Under the pieces are notes generated by a model. That model did not search any database. It had not been told where the DNA came from and worked only from the letters and a program-made list of their open reading frames with translations. From positions 1 through 62,770 of the IMG/VR virus record IMGVR_UViG_3300033571_013433: a DNA stretch of 62,770 nucleotides, one strand, 5' to 3'. Shown here piece after piece: positions 23,120 to 31,672 of the stretch. The first letter of the stretch is position 1. Each line of letters opens with the position of its first letter. Made by a program: the position numbers and the translations under genes. This stretch comes from a virus.

Positions 23120-24568
23120 ATGCCTAACTCCATTCGCCTCAAGCGTCGCGCTGTCGGTGGGTCAGCTGGAGCACCGGCTTCGCTGCTAAGCGCCGAACCC
23201 GCGTTTAACGAACAGGACGAGATTCTTTATTACGGCAAGGGCGACAGTGGCGGTGTCGCTACCTCAATTATCGCCATTGGCGGACCCGGCGCCTACGCCA
23301 CGCTCGGCACCACTCAAACAATCGGTGGCGCTAAAACCTTCTCTGGGCTCGTCACGTTTTCCGGCTCGGGCGCCAGCAGCCCTACTGCGGTCACGCAGGC
23401 CGCAAACGATAACAGCACTCGCATTGCCACAACGGCCTTTGTGCTTGGCCAAGCGAATAGCACTGCCGGCACGATTGCGGTCAACGGCACCCAAGCGGCT
23501 GGCACGTCAAACCTTTACGCTCGCGCAGATCACGTCCACCCGACCGACACCAGTCGGGCTGCGCTCGCTTCGCCGACGTTCACGGGCACGCCTGCTGCTC
23601 CTACGGCTGCGGTGGACACAAACACCACCCAGCTCGCCACCACGGCATTTGTGCTTGCCCAGGCGGCTAGCGCAAACCCCCTGGCACTGGGCAGCGCCAC
23701 GGTAGGCACATCTGCTCGATACGCACGAGCCGATCACGTTCACGCGATGCCAACGCTGTCGCAGGTCGGCGCGCCAACCGCCGATGTTGCGTTTGGCAGC
23801 TTCAAAATCACAGGACTAGCGGATCCCGTTGCCGACACCGATGGCGCAAACAAGCGATATGTTGATTCTGCTCGTGCTGGCCTAGACGTTAAGGCCAGCG
23901 TTCGCGCCGCGTCTACGGCAAACGTCACCGTTACCTATAGCGCCACCGGCGGCGCAAGCACTCGCGGTCAGATCACTGCGGCTCCTAACACGCTGGACGG
24001 CGTGACCCTGGCGGCAAATGATCGTATTCTGCTAAAAAACCAGACAACTGGCGCCCAGAATGGCATCTGGGTTGTGTCTACGGTTGGCACTGGCGCCAAT
24101 GGTGTTTGGGATCGCGCCAGTGACTTCGATGCTGACGCCGAAGTGACGGCCGGAGCATTCGCCTTTGTCGAAGAAGGGACCGCCAACTCGGATTCGGGAT
24201 GGGTTCTTGCCACCAATAATCCGATCACGATTGGAGGCGCATCTGGAACCGCGCTCACCTTCAACCAGTTCAACGGCGCAGGCAGCGGCGTGTCGTCGTT
24301 CTCAGCCGGAACAACCGGCCTGACTCCGAACACGGGCACAACCGGCGCAATTACACTGGCCGGTGTTCTGGCCGCAGCCAATGGCGGTACGGGCGTTTCT
24401 AACAGCAACACTATTACTCTTGGCGGCAACATTTCAACCGCTGGAGCGTTTACAACAACTGGCGCGTTTGCCATCACCCTCGCGACCACCGCAAGTACCT
24501 CGCTGACCCTGCCCACTTCTGGCGTATTGCTCAGCGACGGTAGCACTATTGACGGAGGCACGTTCTAA
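23120..24568 (+). CDS. Tail fibre-like structural protein, 482 aa
   Basis: A long Ala/Thr/Gly-rich, Cys-poor protein. It holds repeated fibre modules: ALASPTFTGTPAAPTAA, TQLATTAFVL twice (with IATTAFVLGQA), and ARADHVHP/ARADHVHA twice, followed by NDRILLKNQTTGAQNGIWVV, a domain common in phage tail proteins, and NGGTGVSNSNTITLGG near the end. The first residues (MPNSIRLKRRAVG) match those of the next gene. Likely a side-fibre or baseplate appendage. Confidence 0.75.
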   Translation: MPNSIRLKRRAVGGSAGAPASLLSAEPAFNEQDEILYYGKGDSGGVATSIIAIGGPGAYATLGTTQTIGGAKTFSGLVTFSGSGASSPTAVTQAANDNSTRIATTAFVLGQANSTAGTIAVNGTQAAGTSNLYARADHVHPTDTSRAALASPTFTGTPAAPTAAVDTNTTQLATTAFVLAQAASANPLALGSATVGTSARYARADHVHAMPTLSQVGAPTADVAFGSFKITGLADPVADTDGANKRYVDSARAGLDVKASVRAASTANVTVTYSATGGASTRGQITAAPNTLDGVTLAANDRILLKNQTTGAQNGIWVVSTVGTGANGVWDRASDFDADAEVTAGAFAFVEEGTANSDSGWVLATNNPITIGGASGTALTFNQFNGAGSGVSSFSAGTTGLTPNTGTTGAITLAGVLAAANGGTGVSNSNTITLGGNISTAGAFTTTGAFAITLATTASTSLTLPTSGVLLSDGSTIDGGTF

Positions 24569-25221
24569 TGCCCAACACGATTCGTTTGCGGCGTGGATCC
24601 ACCGCGCCAAGTGCGGGTAGCTTTGCTGAAGGGGAACCCGCGTGGGATAGCACCAACAGCAAGCTCTACATCAAGAACGCCGCCGGCTCCATGGTGGAGA
24701 TCGGGGGAGCGGGAGGCGGTGCCAACTGCGCTGAGGACACCTTCACCGGCAACGGCACCACAACCAACTGGATAATGAGCCGCAGTGTGAGCGCAGCGGC
24801 TAACGTCCTCGTCAGCGTTACGCCCACAACTTGGTCGTCGCCTGAGATTCTCCTTACTAGCGCATATACGGTCAGCGGCACTACGCTTACGATCAGCCCC
24901 GCCGTGGCCTCTGGCAGCGCAATCCGAGTGCTGCATCTGCTTGGCCGGGGCCCCGCCGGCCCCGCTGCCAATATCGTAAATGAAACACTTGACTTTGGGA
25001 GCAACCCGCAGTGGTCGGCCATGTTTACAGTTACCACTGTCGCCGCGACTGTAGGCCAAGACGTTATCATGGTGGCATCTGGAGAAAATGGCGACGAGCT
25101 TGAAATGGATGGCTTTACCTGCTCTGCCAGGGTAACAGCCACCAACACAATCCAGGCCTGGGTCACGGCCCTTCCGGGCCCTGTAGCGGGCACCCGCGTC
25201 TTTCAGTTCCTTCTTTCCTGA
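24568..25221 (+). CDS. Fibre-like structural protein, 217 aa
   Basis: Opens MPNTIRLRRGSTAPSAGSF, then EGEPAWDSTNSKLYIKN: the Mtd-N-like module again. The middle (EDTFTGNGTTTNWIMSRSV, ILLTSAYTVSGTTLTISPAV) is a beta domain seen in other tail proteins. The C-terminal 70 residues are unrecognised. Start overlaps the previous stop by one base. Confidence 0.7.
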   Translation: MPNTIRLRRGSTAPSAGSFAEGEPAWDSTNSKLYIKNAAGSMVEIGGAGGGANCAEDTFTGNGTTTNWIMSRSVSAAANVLVSVTPTTWSSPEILLTSAYTVSGTTLTISPAVASGSAIRVLHLLGRGPAGPAANIVNETLDFGSNPQWSAMFTVTTVAATVGQDVIMVASGENGDELEMDGFTCSARVTATNTIQAWVTALPGPVAGTRVFQFLLS

Positions 25222-25230
25222 TTCAGACCG

Positions 25231-26661
25231 ATGGCAATTCTTCAAGACGGCACCGTAGGTTCAATCGTTGCAAAAATCTTCAACGTATCGAAGGGCCTTG
25301 CCTCGATGCTGGTGGCGGCGGATGGCTCCACCATTCCCAAGACCAATGGCGAGGCCAGGGGAGACACCGATGGGTTCCTGGCTGTTGGTGGAGTCAACGA
25401 CGACAACTACAGGCCGGCGAGAGCAGATCGACTCGGCAACCTGATCCCTGGGACTGTCAACCTGCTGCTCCATGAGCCCTTTGAGGGTGCGACTGTCAGC
25501 AGCCCCAACCGGGTCACGGTCGCCACGACGACATTCACTCAGGCCCAGGCCGCAGCGAACGGCCTCAACTTCAACAGCGGCAACAGCTCAGCCGCTGCTG
25601 CTGCTGCACTGCTGACCACCAACCGCCAGTTCGCCAAGTTGCAGCGAGCACCGCTGCAGTGCAAGATCCGGGCCCGAGCCGGCCACGTCACCAATGCCGT
25701 AATTGAGTTCGGCTTTGGCAACCCTGCCAACCAGACTTCGGCTCCCACGATTGGCGCGTTCTGGCAGATCACCACGGGTGGCGTCGTGCAGCCGGTGCTG
25801 ACCTACAACTCTGTGGACATCACCGGCACTGCCGTCACCATGCCTTCAGGCTGGCAGAGCAACTACTACACCTGGGACGTGATCCTGGATGACGACGAGG
25901 CGTTCTTCACGGTCCAGGACACATCGACCGGCCTGATCATCGCCGAGCGGAAGATCAAGCTCCCGGCTACTCAGGTCCGGCTGTGGAACGCCTCCCGCCT
26001 GCCTGCCTTCGCCCGGCTCCACAACGTCTCAGCACCAGCGTCGGCGCCGGTGCTGATCCTGGCCTCCCTGGACGTGGCGCTGCTGGACATGGCGCAGAAC
26101 AAGCCCTGGGCCCACATCGCGGCGCTCTCCGGCTTCGGTGGTGAGGTGGTCCCAACCACTTTTGCCCAGGCTGCCAACTACGCGAACAGTGCAGCCCCGG
26201 CCAGCGCCACGCTGAGCAACACGGCGGCCGGCTACACCACGCTCGGCGGCCAGTTCCAGTTTGCCGCCGTGGTGGGAGCTGAGACCGACTTTGCCCTATT
26301 CGGCTTCACCGTGCCGGCTCCCTACTCCTTCGTTTGCACGGGCATCGAGATCGACACCTACAACTCCGGCGCGGCGGTCGCCACCACGGCCCACGTTCTG
26401 CAGTGGTTCGCCAGCCCTGACCAAACAGCCATCTCGCTGGCCACTGCCACGAACCGCCGCGTCACGCTGGGGATCCAGTCGTTCCCGGTCGGCGCCGCCA
26501 TTGGCGCCCTGGCTGCACCGATCCTCCGCAGCCTGAACGACGCGCCGCTGGTGACGAACCCCGGCCGCATCATGGTGGTCGGTCTCAAGATCCCGGTCGG
26601 CACCGCCACCGCCTCGCAGATCATCCGCGGCACGGTGGCGATTCGCGGTTATTTTGAGTAA
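25231..26661 (+). CDS. Probable appendage or tail structural protein, 476 aa
   Basis: A 476-residue, Ala-rich beta protein without Cys apart from a few scattered residues. The middle part (FEGATVSSPNRVTVATTTFT, YYTWDVILDDDEAFFTVQDT) looks like a jelly-roll or carbohydrate-binding-type domain, and a second beta domain lies near the end (FALFGFTVPAPYSF). The family is not recognised by name. Codon use at 25480-26660 is GC-richer than the flanking fibre genes. Confidence 0.65.
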   Translation: MAILQDGTVGSIVAKIFNVSKGLASMLVAADGSTIPKTNGEARGDTDGFLAVGGVNDDNYRPARADRLGNLIPGTVNLLLHEPFEGATVSSPNRVTVATTTFTQAQAAANGLNFNSGNSSAAAAAALLTTNRQFAKLQRAPLQCKIRARAGHVTNAVIEFGFGNPANQTSAPTIGAFWQITTGGVVQPVLTYNSVDITGTAVTMPSGWQSNYYTWDVILDDDEAFFTVQDTSTGLIIAERKIKLPATQVRLWNASRLPAFARLHNVSAPASAPVLILASLDVALLDMAQNKPWAHIAALSGFGGEVVPTTFAQAANYANSAAPASATLSNTAAGYTTLGGQFQFAAVVGAETDFALFGFTVPAPYSFVCTGIEIDTYNSGAAVATTAHVLQWFASPDQTAISLATATNRRVTLGIQSFPVGAAIGALAAPILRSLNDAPLVTNPGRIMVVGLKIPVGTATASQIIRGTVAIRGYFE

Positions 26662-26667
26662 TTGTCC

Positions 26668-27366
26668 ATGCCCATCAACGACACCACCACAAGCAGGGCC
26701 TATCAAAAGCCTAACTCGGCAAATGATTTGCCTTACGATGTTGCTCGCATCCGCAGCGCGCTAGACGCAATCGACACCGACGTTGCTGGCTTACTGGCAG
26801 CAGGCGGCCTTTCCGATGGCGACAAGGGCGACATAACTGTTTCAGCGTCTGGCGCGACGTGGACGATTGACAACGGTGCTGTTTCCACCGGCAAGATGGG
26901 TGGCGACGTTACCACCGCCGGCAAGGCTCTACTGGGTGACGCCGATGCAGCGGCCCAGCGCACGACGCTCGGGCTGGGAACTGCCGCAACAAAGGCTGGG
27001 CCCACGGGTGCCATTGTTGGCACGACTGATGCGCAGACCTTGAGCGGCAAGACGCTCGATAACTACACCGAGACTGTTTTTACCGTAGTTGACGGCACTA
27101 CGGTCAATCTAAACCCCAATAACGGCCCGATTCAGCAGTGGACACTGGGAGCCAACAGAACACCAGGCCAGGCGAGTTGGGCGGCGGGTCAAAGTATCAC
27201 CTTGATGATCGACGATGGTACGGCTCGGACGCTTACATGGACAACATTGGCAGTGACCTGGGTCACAAACGGTGGAACAGCGCCTGCGCTTAAAACCACG
27301 GGCTTTACTGTCATCGTGCTCTGGAAAGTCGGGACCACAATTTACGGCTGCACTGTAGGGAGTTGA
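26668..27366 (+). CDS. Fibre-like protein, 232 aa
   Basis: Begins MPINDTTTSRAYQKPNSAND and DVARIRSALDAIDTDVA, a start typical of phage fibre N termini. Then come AQRTTLGLGTAATKAG and LSGKTLDNYTETVFTVVDG with NPNNGPIQQWTLGANRTP, both common tail-fibre modules. The ATG at 26668 is used rather than a TTG six bases earlier. Confidence 0.7.
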   Translation: MPINDTTTSRAYQKPNSANDLPYDVARIRSALDAIDTDVAGLLAAGGLSDGDKGDITVSASGATWTIDNGAVSTGKMGGDVTTAGKALLGDADAAAQRTTLGLGTAATKAGPTGAIVGTTDAQTLSGKTLDNYTETVFTVVDGTTVNLNPNNGPIQQWTLGANRTPGQASWAAGQSITLMIDDGTARTLTWTTLAVTWVTNGGTAPALKTTGFTVIVLWKVGTTIYGCTVGS

Positions 27367-27370
27367 ACAG

Positions 27371-28075
27371 GTGCTCTCTAAACTGCTGACCGTTGCCAAT
27401 CCAACACCCGCTATCGTTGGGTTCGATCAAGCGACCGTAGCCGCATCAAGTACACCGTCCTACAGCCTTACGGGCTTATTCGCTTTAGGTGGCCTTGGGA
27501 GCGCGCCCATAGCGGGCGATCTCGTAGTTGCGGCGATTGCCTTCAAGGACGCCACCGATAGAGACATAACCTGCACTACATCAGGGTACACAGAGCTAGC
27601 TGATCTATTTCAGTCTGCGACTAACTCAATCCAGCTTGGCGTGTTCTACAAGCGACTTACTACAGCGGAAACCTCCATCGCATTTAACATTGGTGCTGCT
27701 GTCAACTCGTATTTCGCGGTGCATGTCTGGCGAAATGTAGCGGCTACTCAGCCTGACGCCACAACGACAACTTCACAAGGAACTACCGCCCAGCCCAATG
27801 CTCCTTCCATCACGACTACTATTGCAAACGCAGTCGTCATCGCTATCGGCGCAGGCGCAGCTAGCGCTACCAATCCCATCGCTAGTGGGCCCAGCGGGGG
27901 CTACTCAAACAGCAATGACGCGAAAATCTACGATGAGGTTACGGCTGGTATAATCATGAACTCAACTTTTAAGCGCGTTCCAGGCGCCGAAGACCCCCCG
28001 ACATTTAGCAGCTTCAACGCTAATGTCAACAATGCTGTCTGCGCTGCAACCGTAGCAATTCGCCCCACGTCATAG
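27371..28075 (+). CDS. Structural protein, probable fibre or appendage, 234 aa
   Basis: GTG start four bases after the previous stop. A beta-rich protein (AIVGFDQATVAASSTPSYSL, GDLVVAAIAFKD, YFAVHVWRNV, AVVIAIGAGAAS) that resembles a sandwich domain found in phage and bacterial surface proteins of unknown role. Its codon use is AT-richer than the gene at 25231. Confidence 0.6.
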   Translation: MLSKLLTVANPTPAIVGFDQATVAASSTPSYSLTGLFALGGLGSAPIAGDLVVAAIAFKDATDRDITCTTSGYTELADLFQSATNSIQLGVFYKRLTTAETSIAFNIGAAVNSYFAVHVWRNVAATQPDATTTTSQGTTAQPNAPSITTTIANAVVIAIGAGAASATNPIASGPSGGYSNSNDAKIYDEVTAGIIMNSTFKRVPGAEDPPTFSSFNANVNNAVCAATVAIRPTS

Positions 28076-28079
28076 GACC

Positions 28080-28823
28080 ATGACCTACGCGCTGCTCGCT
28101 GACAACTCTATCGCTCAGTATCCCTATGACCTTGGGCTGCTACAGCGCAATGTCAGCCTTCCCGAGGGCTTCACGGCTGAAACCCTGGCGGATCACAGTG
28201 TCGTCGTGGTTGCCGCTGTCACCCAGCCACCCACCGATCACACCCAAGACTGCATAGAAGGCGCCCCCGAGAATGTCAATGGCGAATGGCGCCAAACCTG
28301 GCTAATCCAACCGGCCAGTCCTGAGACGATTGTTTATCGCACAGACTCACAGGCAGAAGCTGTGCGATACCAGCGCAACGCTCGGCTAGCGTCGAGCGAC
28401 TGGACCCAGGCCGGCGATGCCGCCGCAGCGGGTGTGTCTAGGCAGGCTTGGGCCCAGTACCGACAGCTCTTGCGCGATGTTCCTTTGCAGCCGGGGTTCC
28501 CGTGGAATGTTCAGTGGCCGACCGAGCCCGCTCCCCCGCCTCCGGCCCCGACTCCACAGTGGGTTCAGTTCGGCGCGGCACTCGCCTCCGATGCGCAGGT
28601 CAACGCCATGATCGCCACTGCCGCCACCGCCGCCCCGGTACTCCACCTGATGCTCGGCGTGGGTCTTGGCCAGGCGGCACAGGGCGACCCTCAGACGTTC
28701 GTCGTTGGCTGGGCCAGCGCTCGCGCGGCAGGCCTGGTGTCTGCCGAGCTGGCCGCCCATGTCGCGACAGTCGGCGCTGGCTACGACCTGCCGGCAGACT
28801 TTCTGGCCCAGCTTGAGGCCTGA
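28080..28823 (+). CDS. Tail fibre assembly-like protein, 247 aa
   Basis: Residues ~85-160 carry the signature of fibre-assembly chaperones: RLASSDWTQAGDAA, then WAQYRQLLRDVPLQPGFPW and NVQWPTEP. In known phages this domain helps trimerise fibre proteins. The C-terminal ~90 residues (HLMLGVGLGQAAQGDPQTF) are unrecognised. It closes the fibre block, which fits the role. Confidence 0.7.
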   Translation: MTYALLADNSIAQYPYDLGLLQRNVSLPEGFTAETLADHSVVVVAAVTQPPTDHTQDCIEGAPENVNGEWRQTWLIQPASPETIVYRTDSQAEAVRYQRNARLASSDWTQAGDAAAAGVSRQAWAQYRQLLRDVPLQPGFPWNVQWPTEPAPPPPAPTPQWVQFGAALASDAQVNAMIATAATAAPVLHLMLGVGLGQAAQGDPQTFVVGWASARAAGLVSAELAAHVATVGAGYDLPADFLAQLEA

Positions 28824-28859
28824 ATAACCTCTGCAATCGAGCCCTAGCCCCGCCCAGCC

Positions 28860-29234
28860 ATGCCAGGCAGTGAGCCCACCCATTCGGACATTATGGCTCG
28901 CCTGGGCGAGCTTAAGGGGCAGGTTGAAACCCTGACCCTTCTAGTCTCCCAGAAGCGCGAGGATCTAAACACAGCTTTTACGCTCATCAGAAGTCTAGAG
29001 CAGAGCGTTCCCGATAAAACAAAGGTTGACGAAATAGAGAAGCGGATGCGTGTCATTGAGGGGCAGATCGCTAAGTGGGTCGGCATTTGCCTAGCCTGCA
29101 GCTTTCTGTTCCCGGTCACGCTCAAGCTGCTCACTTCGCCTCATTCTGCCCGCACCGCGACTAGCCTTTTCTCATGGATCACACCAACGGATTCGGCGGC
29201 ATCTACGTGGTCAACCCCGAAACCGGGGAGGTGA
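28860..29234 (+). CDS. Coiled-coil protein with one membrane segment, holin/XhlA-like
   Basis: A 124-residue protein. A heptad-rich region at residues ~10-70 (MARLGELKGQVETLTLLVSQ, VDEIEKRMRVIEGQIAKWV) precedes one hydrophobic helix (GICLACSFLFPVTLKLL), the layout of XhlA-type and some holin proteins. The last 40 residues overlap the next small gene and look random, so the functional protein may be shorter. A lysis role is inference. Confidence 0.6.
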   Translation: MPGSEPTHSDIMARLGELKGQVETLTLLVSQKREDLNTAFTLIRSLEQSVPDKTKVDEIEKRMRVIEGQIAKWVGICLACSFLFPVTLKLLTSPHSARTATSLFSWITPTDSAASTWSTPKPGR

Positions 29235-29344
29235 CTCGCTTGCCCTCTGACGCTCGCGCTCCCGAGCCCGAACCCAAGGCGACCGCCAAGCCCAAGCCCA
29301 AGCCCACCGCCACCGAGGCCCTGACCGATGCCCCTGAGAAGTAA
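29174..29344 (+). CDS. Small Lys/Pro-tailed protein, 56 aa
   Basis: MDHTNGFGGIYVVNPETGEV is followed by a KPKPKPT-type tail. It overlaps the previous gene by 61 bases and the tail tube start by 17. Base use fits this frame better than the overlapping one. Function unknown; the tail resembles that of the small protein at 21666. Confidence 0.55.
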   Translation: MDHTNGFGGIYVVNPETGEVTRLPSDARAPEPEPKATAKPKPKPTATEALTDAPEK

Positions 29345-30518
29345 GCAGCGCCTGGTCCTCGTCAAAACCGAGGCTTCCAGCTACGGCGTCAACTCGTCGC
29401 CCACCGGCAGCAATGCGCTGTTCATCAACGACGACCTGGAGCTGTCGCAGCCCGCAGGCGGTGGCACCACGCAACGGCGGATCATCCGCCCGTATCGCGG
29501 CGCCTACGAAACGCTGATCGTCAACAGCCAGGTTGGCATCACGTTCTCCGTTGAGCTTGCCGGGAGCGGCACTGCTGGCACAGCCCCCGCCTATGCCGAC
29601 CTGCTGCGCGCTTGCGGTTTGGCTCAAACCGTCACCGGCACCGCCCTGACCGGCACCGCAGCCGCAGGCGCGGCCGGCAGTATCACGCTGGCCGCTGGCA
29701 CTTCGGCCATCAACAACTTCTACGTTGGCCAGCTTATTTCCATCACGAGCGGCACCGGCGCTGGCGGCGCTGGCATCATCACCGCCTACAACGGCACCAC
29801 GAAAGTTGCAACTGTCGCCAAGACAACTACCACTTTCACCCCGGCCGCAAGCAGCCAATACAGCATTGGCGCCAATGTGTCGTTCAAGCCGATTTCCATT
29901 GTTGACGGCGTTGCTGACACGTCCTGCACCATTGTCTACAACGTAGACGGCGTGCAACACGTTCTGCTTGGCTGCCGTGGCACCGCTACAATCGGCATGA
30001 GCCTGGGCGAGATTCCGAGCATCAGCTATACGATGACCGGCATCTACACCACACCGACCGATACGGCGCAGTCCACCTACACGCTGGCCTACGCCAACCA
30101 GGCTGCGCCAGTTGTATTCAAGTCGGATGCCGTCAGCGGCTACAACTTCTTCGGTGTCACTACTTGCCTCCGAAGCATCCAGCTCGATATTGGCAACGAG
30201 GTGACTTACCGCGAGCTGATTGGCTGCGGCAAGCGTGTTGACATTGTTGACGGTCAGACTTCTGGCACGGTGATGATGGAAGCCACCACCATGGCGACCT
30301 GGAACCCGTTTGAGGCATCGCTGACTGATGGCTCGCCTGGCCTGCTGTCCGCTGTTCACGGACCCACCGCAGGCAACAGGGTCGGCCTCGTCGTTCCTCG
30401 TGTCGATCTCGGCCAACCTACCTACGCTCGGGATCAAGGCATCGAAATGATTAACGTTCCGATCACCGCACTTCCCAGCGTAGTTGGCAACGACGACTTC
30501 TACCTCGTCTATAGCTGA
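29328..30518 (+). CDS. Major tail tube protein with inserted beta domain
   Basis: A 396-residue protein expected to stack as hexamers into the tail tube. The flanking parts (RIIRPYRGAYETLIVNSQVG, FSVELAGSGTAGTAPAYADL, LRACG; and later LDIGNEVTYRELIG, GQTSGTVMMEAT) follow the tube-protein pattern of long-tailed phages. Residues ~105-185 (GSITLAAGTSAINNFYVGQL, GAGIITAYNGTTKVATV) are an inserted beta domain common in phage structural proteins and probably displayed outside. Confidence 0.8.
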   Translation: MPLRSKQRLVLVKTEASSYGVNSSPTGSNALFINDDLELSQPAGGGTTQRRIIRPYRGAYETLIVNSQVGITFSVELAGSGTAGTAPAYADLLRACGLAQTVTGTALTGTAAAGAAGSITLAAGTSAINNFYVGQLISITSGTGAGGAGIITAYNGTTKVATVAKTTTTFTPAASSQYSIGANVSFKPISIVDGVADTSCTIVYNVDGVQHVLLGCRGTATIGMSLGEIPSISYTMTGIYTTPTDTAQSTYTLAYANQAAPVVFKSDAVSGYNFFGVTTCLRSIQLDIGNEVTYRELIGCGKRVDIVDGQTSGTVMMEATTMATWNPFEASLTDGSPGLLSAVHGPTAGNRVGLVVPRVDLGQPTYARDQGIEMINVPITALPSVVGNDDFYLVYS

Positions 30519-30955
30519 TGGCTGATTCAATCCGCGAGCGTATTCTTGCGGAGATCAAAACGCGCCTGACCGCCACTACTGGCGTGTCTGGGCGCGTTTT
30601 TCGTTCTCGCATTGAAGCGGTTCAGCGCAACGAAATGCCTGCGATCATCGTGTTCCCGATGGGGGAAGCACCGGAGCAGCGCACGTCGTCGTGCAAGGTC
30701 GATAAGCGGCTGACCGTCAACGTCATGGTGCTGGTTCACGCTGACGTGCCCGACCAGGCGGCGGACGGCATCCTGCAGGATGCGCACAAGCGCATCATCC
30801 CGACCACGGCCGGCGCCCTTGATTTCACGCTTGGCGGGCTTGCCATTGACATTGAAGAAGCCGGGACCGACTTCCGCATGGCTGCCACCGATGGCGTGAT
30901 CGTGGCGTCGTACACGGTCTGGTATCGCCATTCCACAGGCGACCTAGCTGCCTAA
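30518..30955 (+). CDS. Tail terminator / minor tail protein, gpU-like
   Basis: A 145-residue protein following the tail tube. The N-terminal helix (IRERILAEIKTRLTATTGV), the strand PAIIVFPMGE, the VDKRLTVNVMVLVH strand and a helical DQAADGILQDAHKRI are the layout of gpU-type tail-completion proteins. It overlaps the tube gene by one base. Its place after rather than before the tube gene differs slightly from lambda (Z-U-V), so the assignment is by fold pattern. Confidence 0.7.
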   Translation: MADSIRERILAEIKTRLTATTGVSGRVFRSRIEAVQRNEMPAIIVFPMGEAPEQRTSSCKVDKRLTVNVMVLVHADVPDQAADGILQDAHKRIIPTTAGALDFTLGGLAIDIEEAGTDFRMAATDGVIVASYTVWYRHSTGDLAA

Positions 30956-30978
30956 CCTTTCGTGCTTCGTGCAATACC

Positions 30979-31302
30979 ATGGCATTCACAAAACGCCCTG
31001 CTGGAACCGGCACCTACAAGTGGCCCGCCACTATCAAGACGCCGATCGACGGCGGCTATGACAGCGAGACGATGACACTGGTGTTCAAGCGCCAGAAGGC
31101 GTCTGACACCACTTCTTACAAGGGAGACCGCGACTTCCTGCGCAGTGTTATTGCCGGCTGGGAGGACTACAACGACGAGAACGGCAAACCTATTCCGTTC
31201 TCGCGTAAAGAGCTAGACGAGCTGCTTGAGGATGAGTTCTTCATCATTGGCGCTTCCGAGAGCTACACCGACTCTCTGCGCGGTGCCCGCGAAAAAAACT
31301 GA
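30979..31302 (+). CDS. Tail assembly chaperone, gpG-like (upstream frame)
   Basis: A 107-residue protein between tail completion and tape measure genes, where lambda has G and GT. Sequence: YKWPATIKTPIDGGYDSETM at the start and FSRKELDELLEDEFFI near the end. Its last sense codons are GAA AAA AAC before TGA, forming a slippery site for -1 frameshifting into the next frame. Together with the product of the next frame it would coat the tape measure protein during tail assembly. Confidence 0.8.
   Translation: MAFTKRPAGTGTYKWPATIKTPIDGGYDSETMTLVFKRQKASDTTSYKGDRDFLRSVIAGWEDYNDENGKPIPFSRKELDELLEDEFFIIGASESYTDSLRGAREKN
31293..31299 (+). promoter_or_regulatory. Programmed -1 frameshift site A AAA AAC
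   Basis: The heptamer is in phase with the upstream gene, one codon before its TGA. A -1 slip continues as CTG ATT GAG GTG into the frame of the next gene with no stop between. Same organisation as lambda G/GT. Confidence 0.75.
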
Positions 31303-31307
31303 TTGAG

Positions 31308-31637
31308 GTGGCCGAGGCGTTGTACGGTGGTGCTGGCGACGGCACTACCGTTGAGGATGATGCCCGTGCATTGGGCGTCATCCTCCCGCCTAGCGAGCCA
31401 CCACCGCCAGTCGAAGTCTGGGAGGAAAACTGGGAAGCGTTCCAGATGGCGCTCCTGATGCTGAACGAATGGGTGTACGCCGGCATGGGCGGACCCGTAG
31501 GCTATAACAAACAGACTATGCAGTGGTACTTTGAGGTGGCCAAAGTGGCTGATCCCCAGAGGTTGCTAGCCGAAATGCGCGTAGTTGAGCGCGTCGGCCT
31601 GGAGATCATAAATAAGCGACTGTCAAAAACTACTTAG
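31308..31637 (+). CDS. Tail assembly chaperone extension, gpGT-like (-1 frame)
   Basis: 109 residues from the GTG at 31308, but more likely made mainly as a fusion to the previous protein (about 220 residues). The signature VWEENWEAFQMALLMLNEW and GYNKQTMQWYFEV fits the DUF1799-type T domain that binds the tape measure protein. The frame is open without a stop from the slippery site onward. Confidence 0.75.
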   Translation: MAEALYGGAGDGTTVEDDARALGVILPPSEPPPPVEVWEENWEAFQMALLMLNEWVYAGMGGPVGYNKQTMQWYFEVAKVADPQRLLAEMRVVERVGLEIINKRLSKTT

Positions 31638-31672
31638 ACTGCAGGGTAGTTCCTTGTTAGCCAGCGAGTTTC

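Noticed and set aside
22805-25221. Diversity-generating retroelement suggested by Mtd-N-like proteins
   Set aside because: No reverse transcriptase, template repeat or variable repeat was seen anywhere in the genome.
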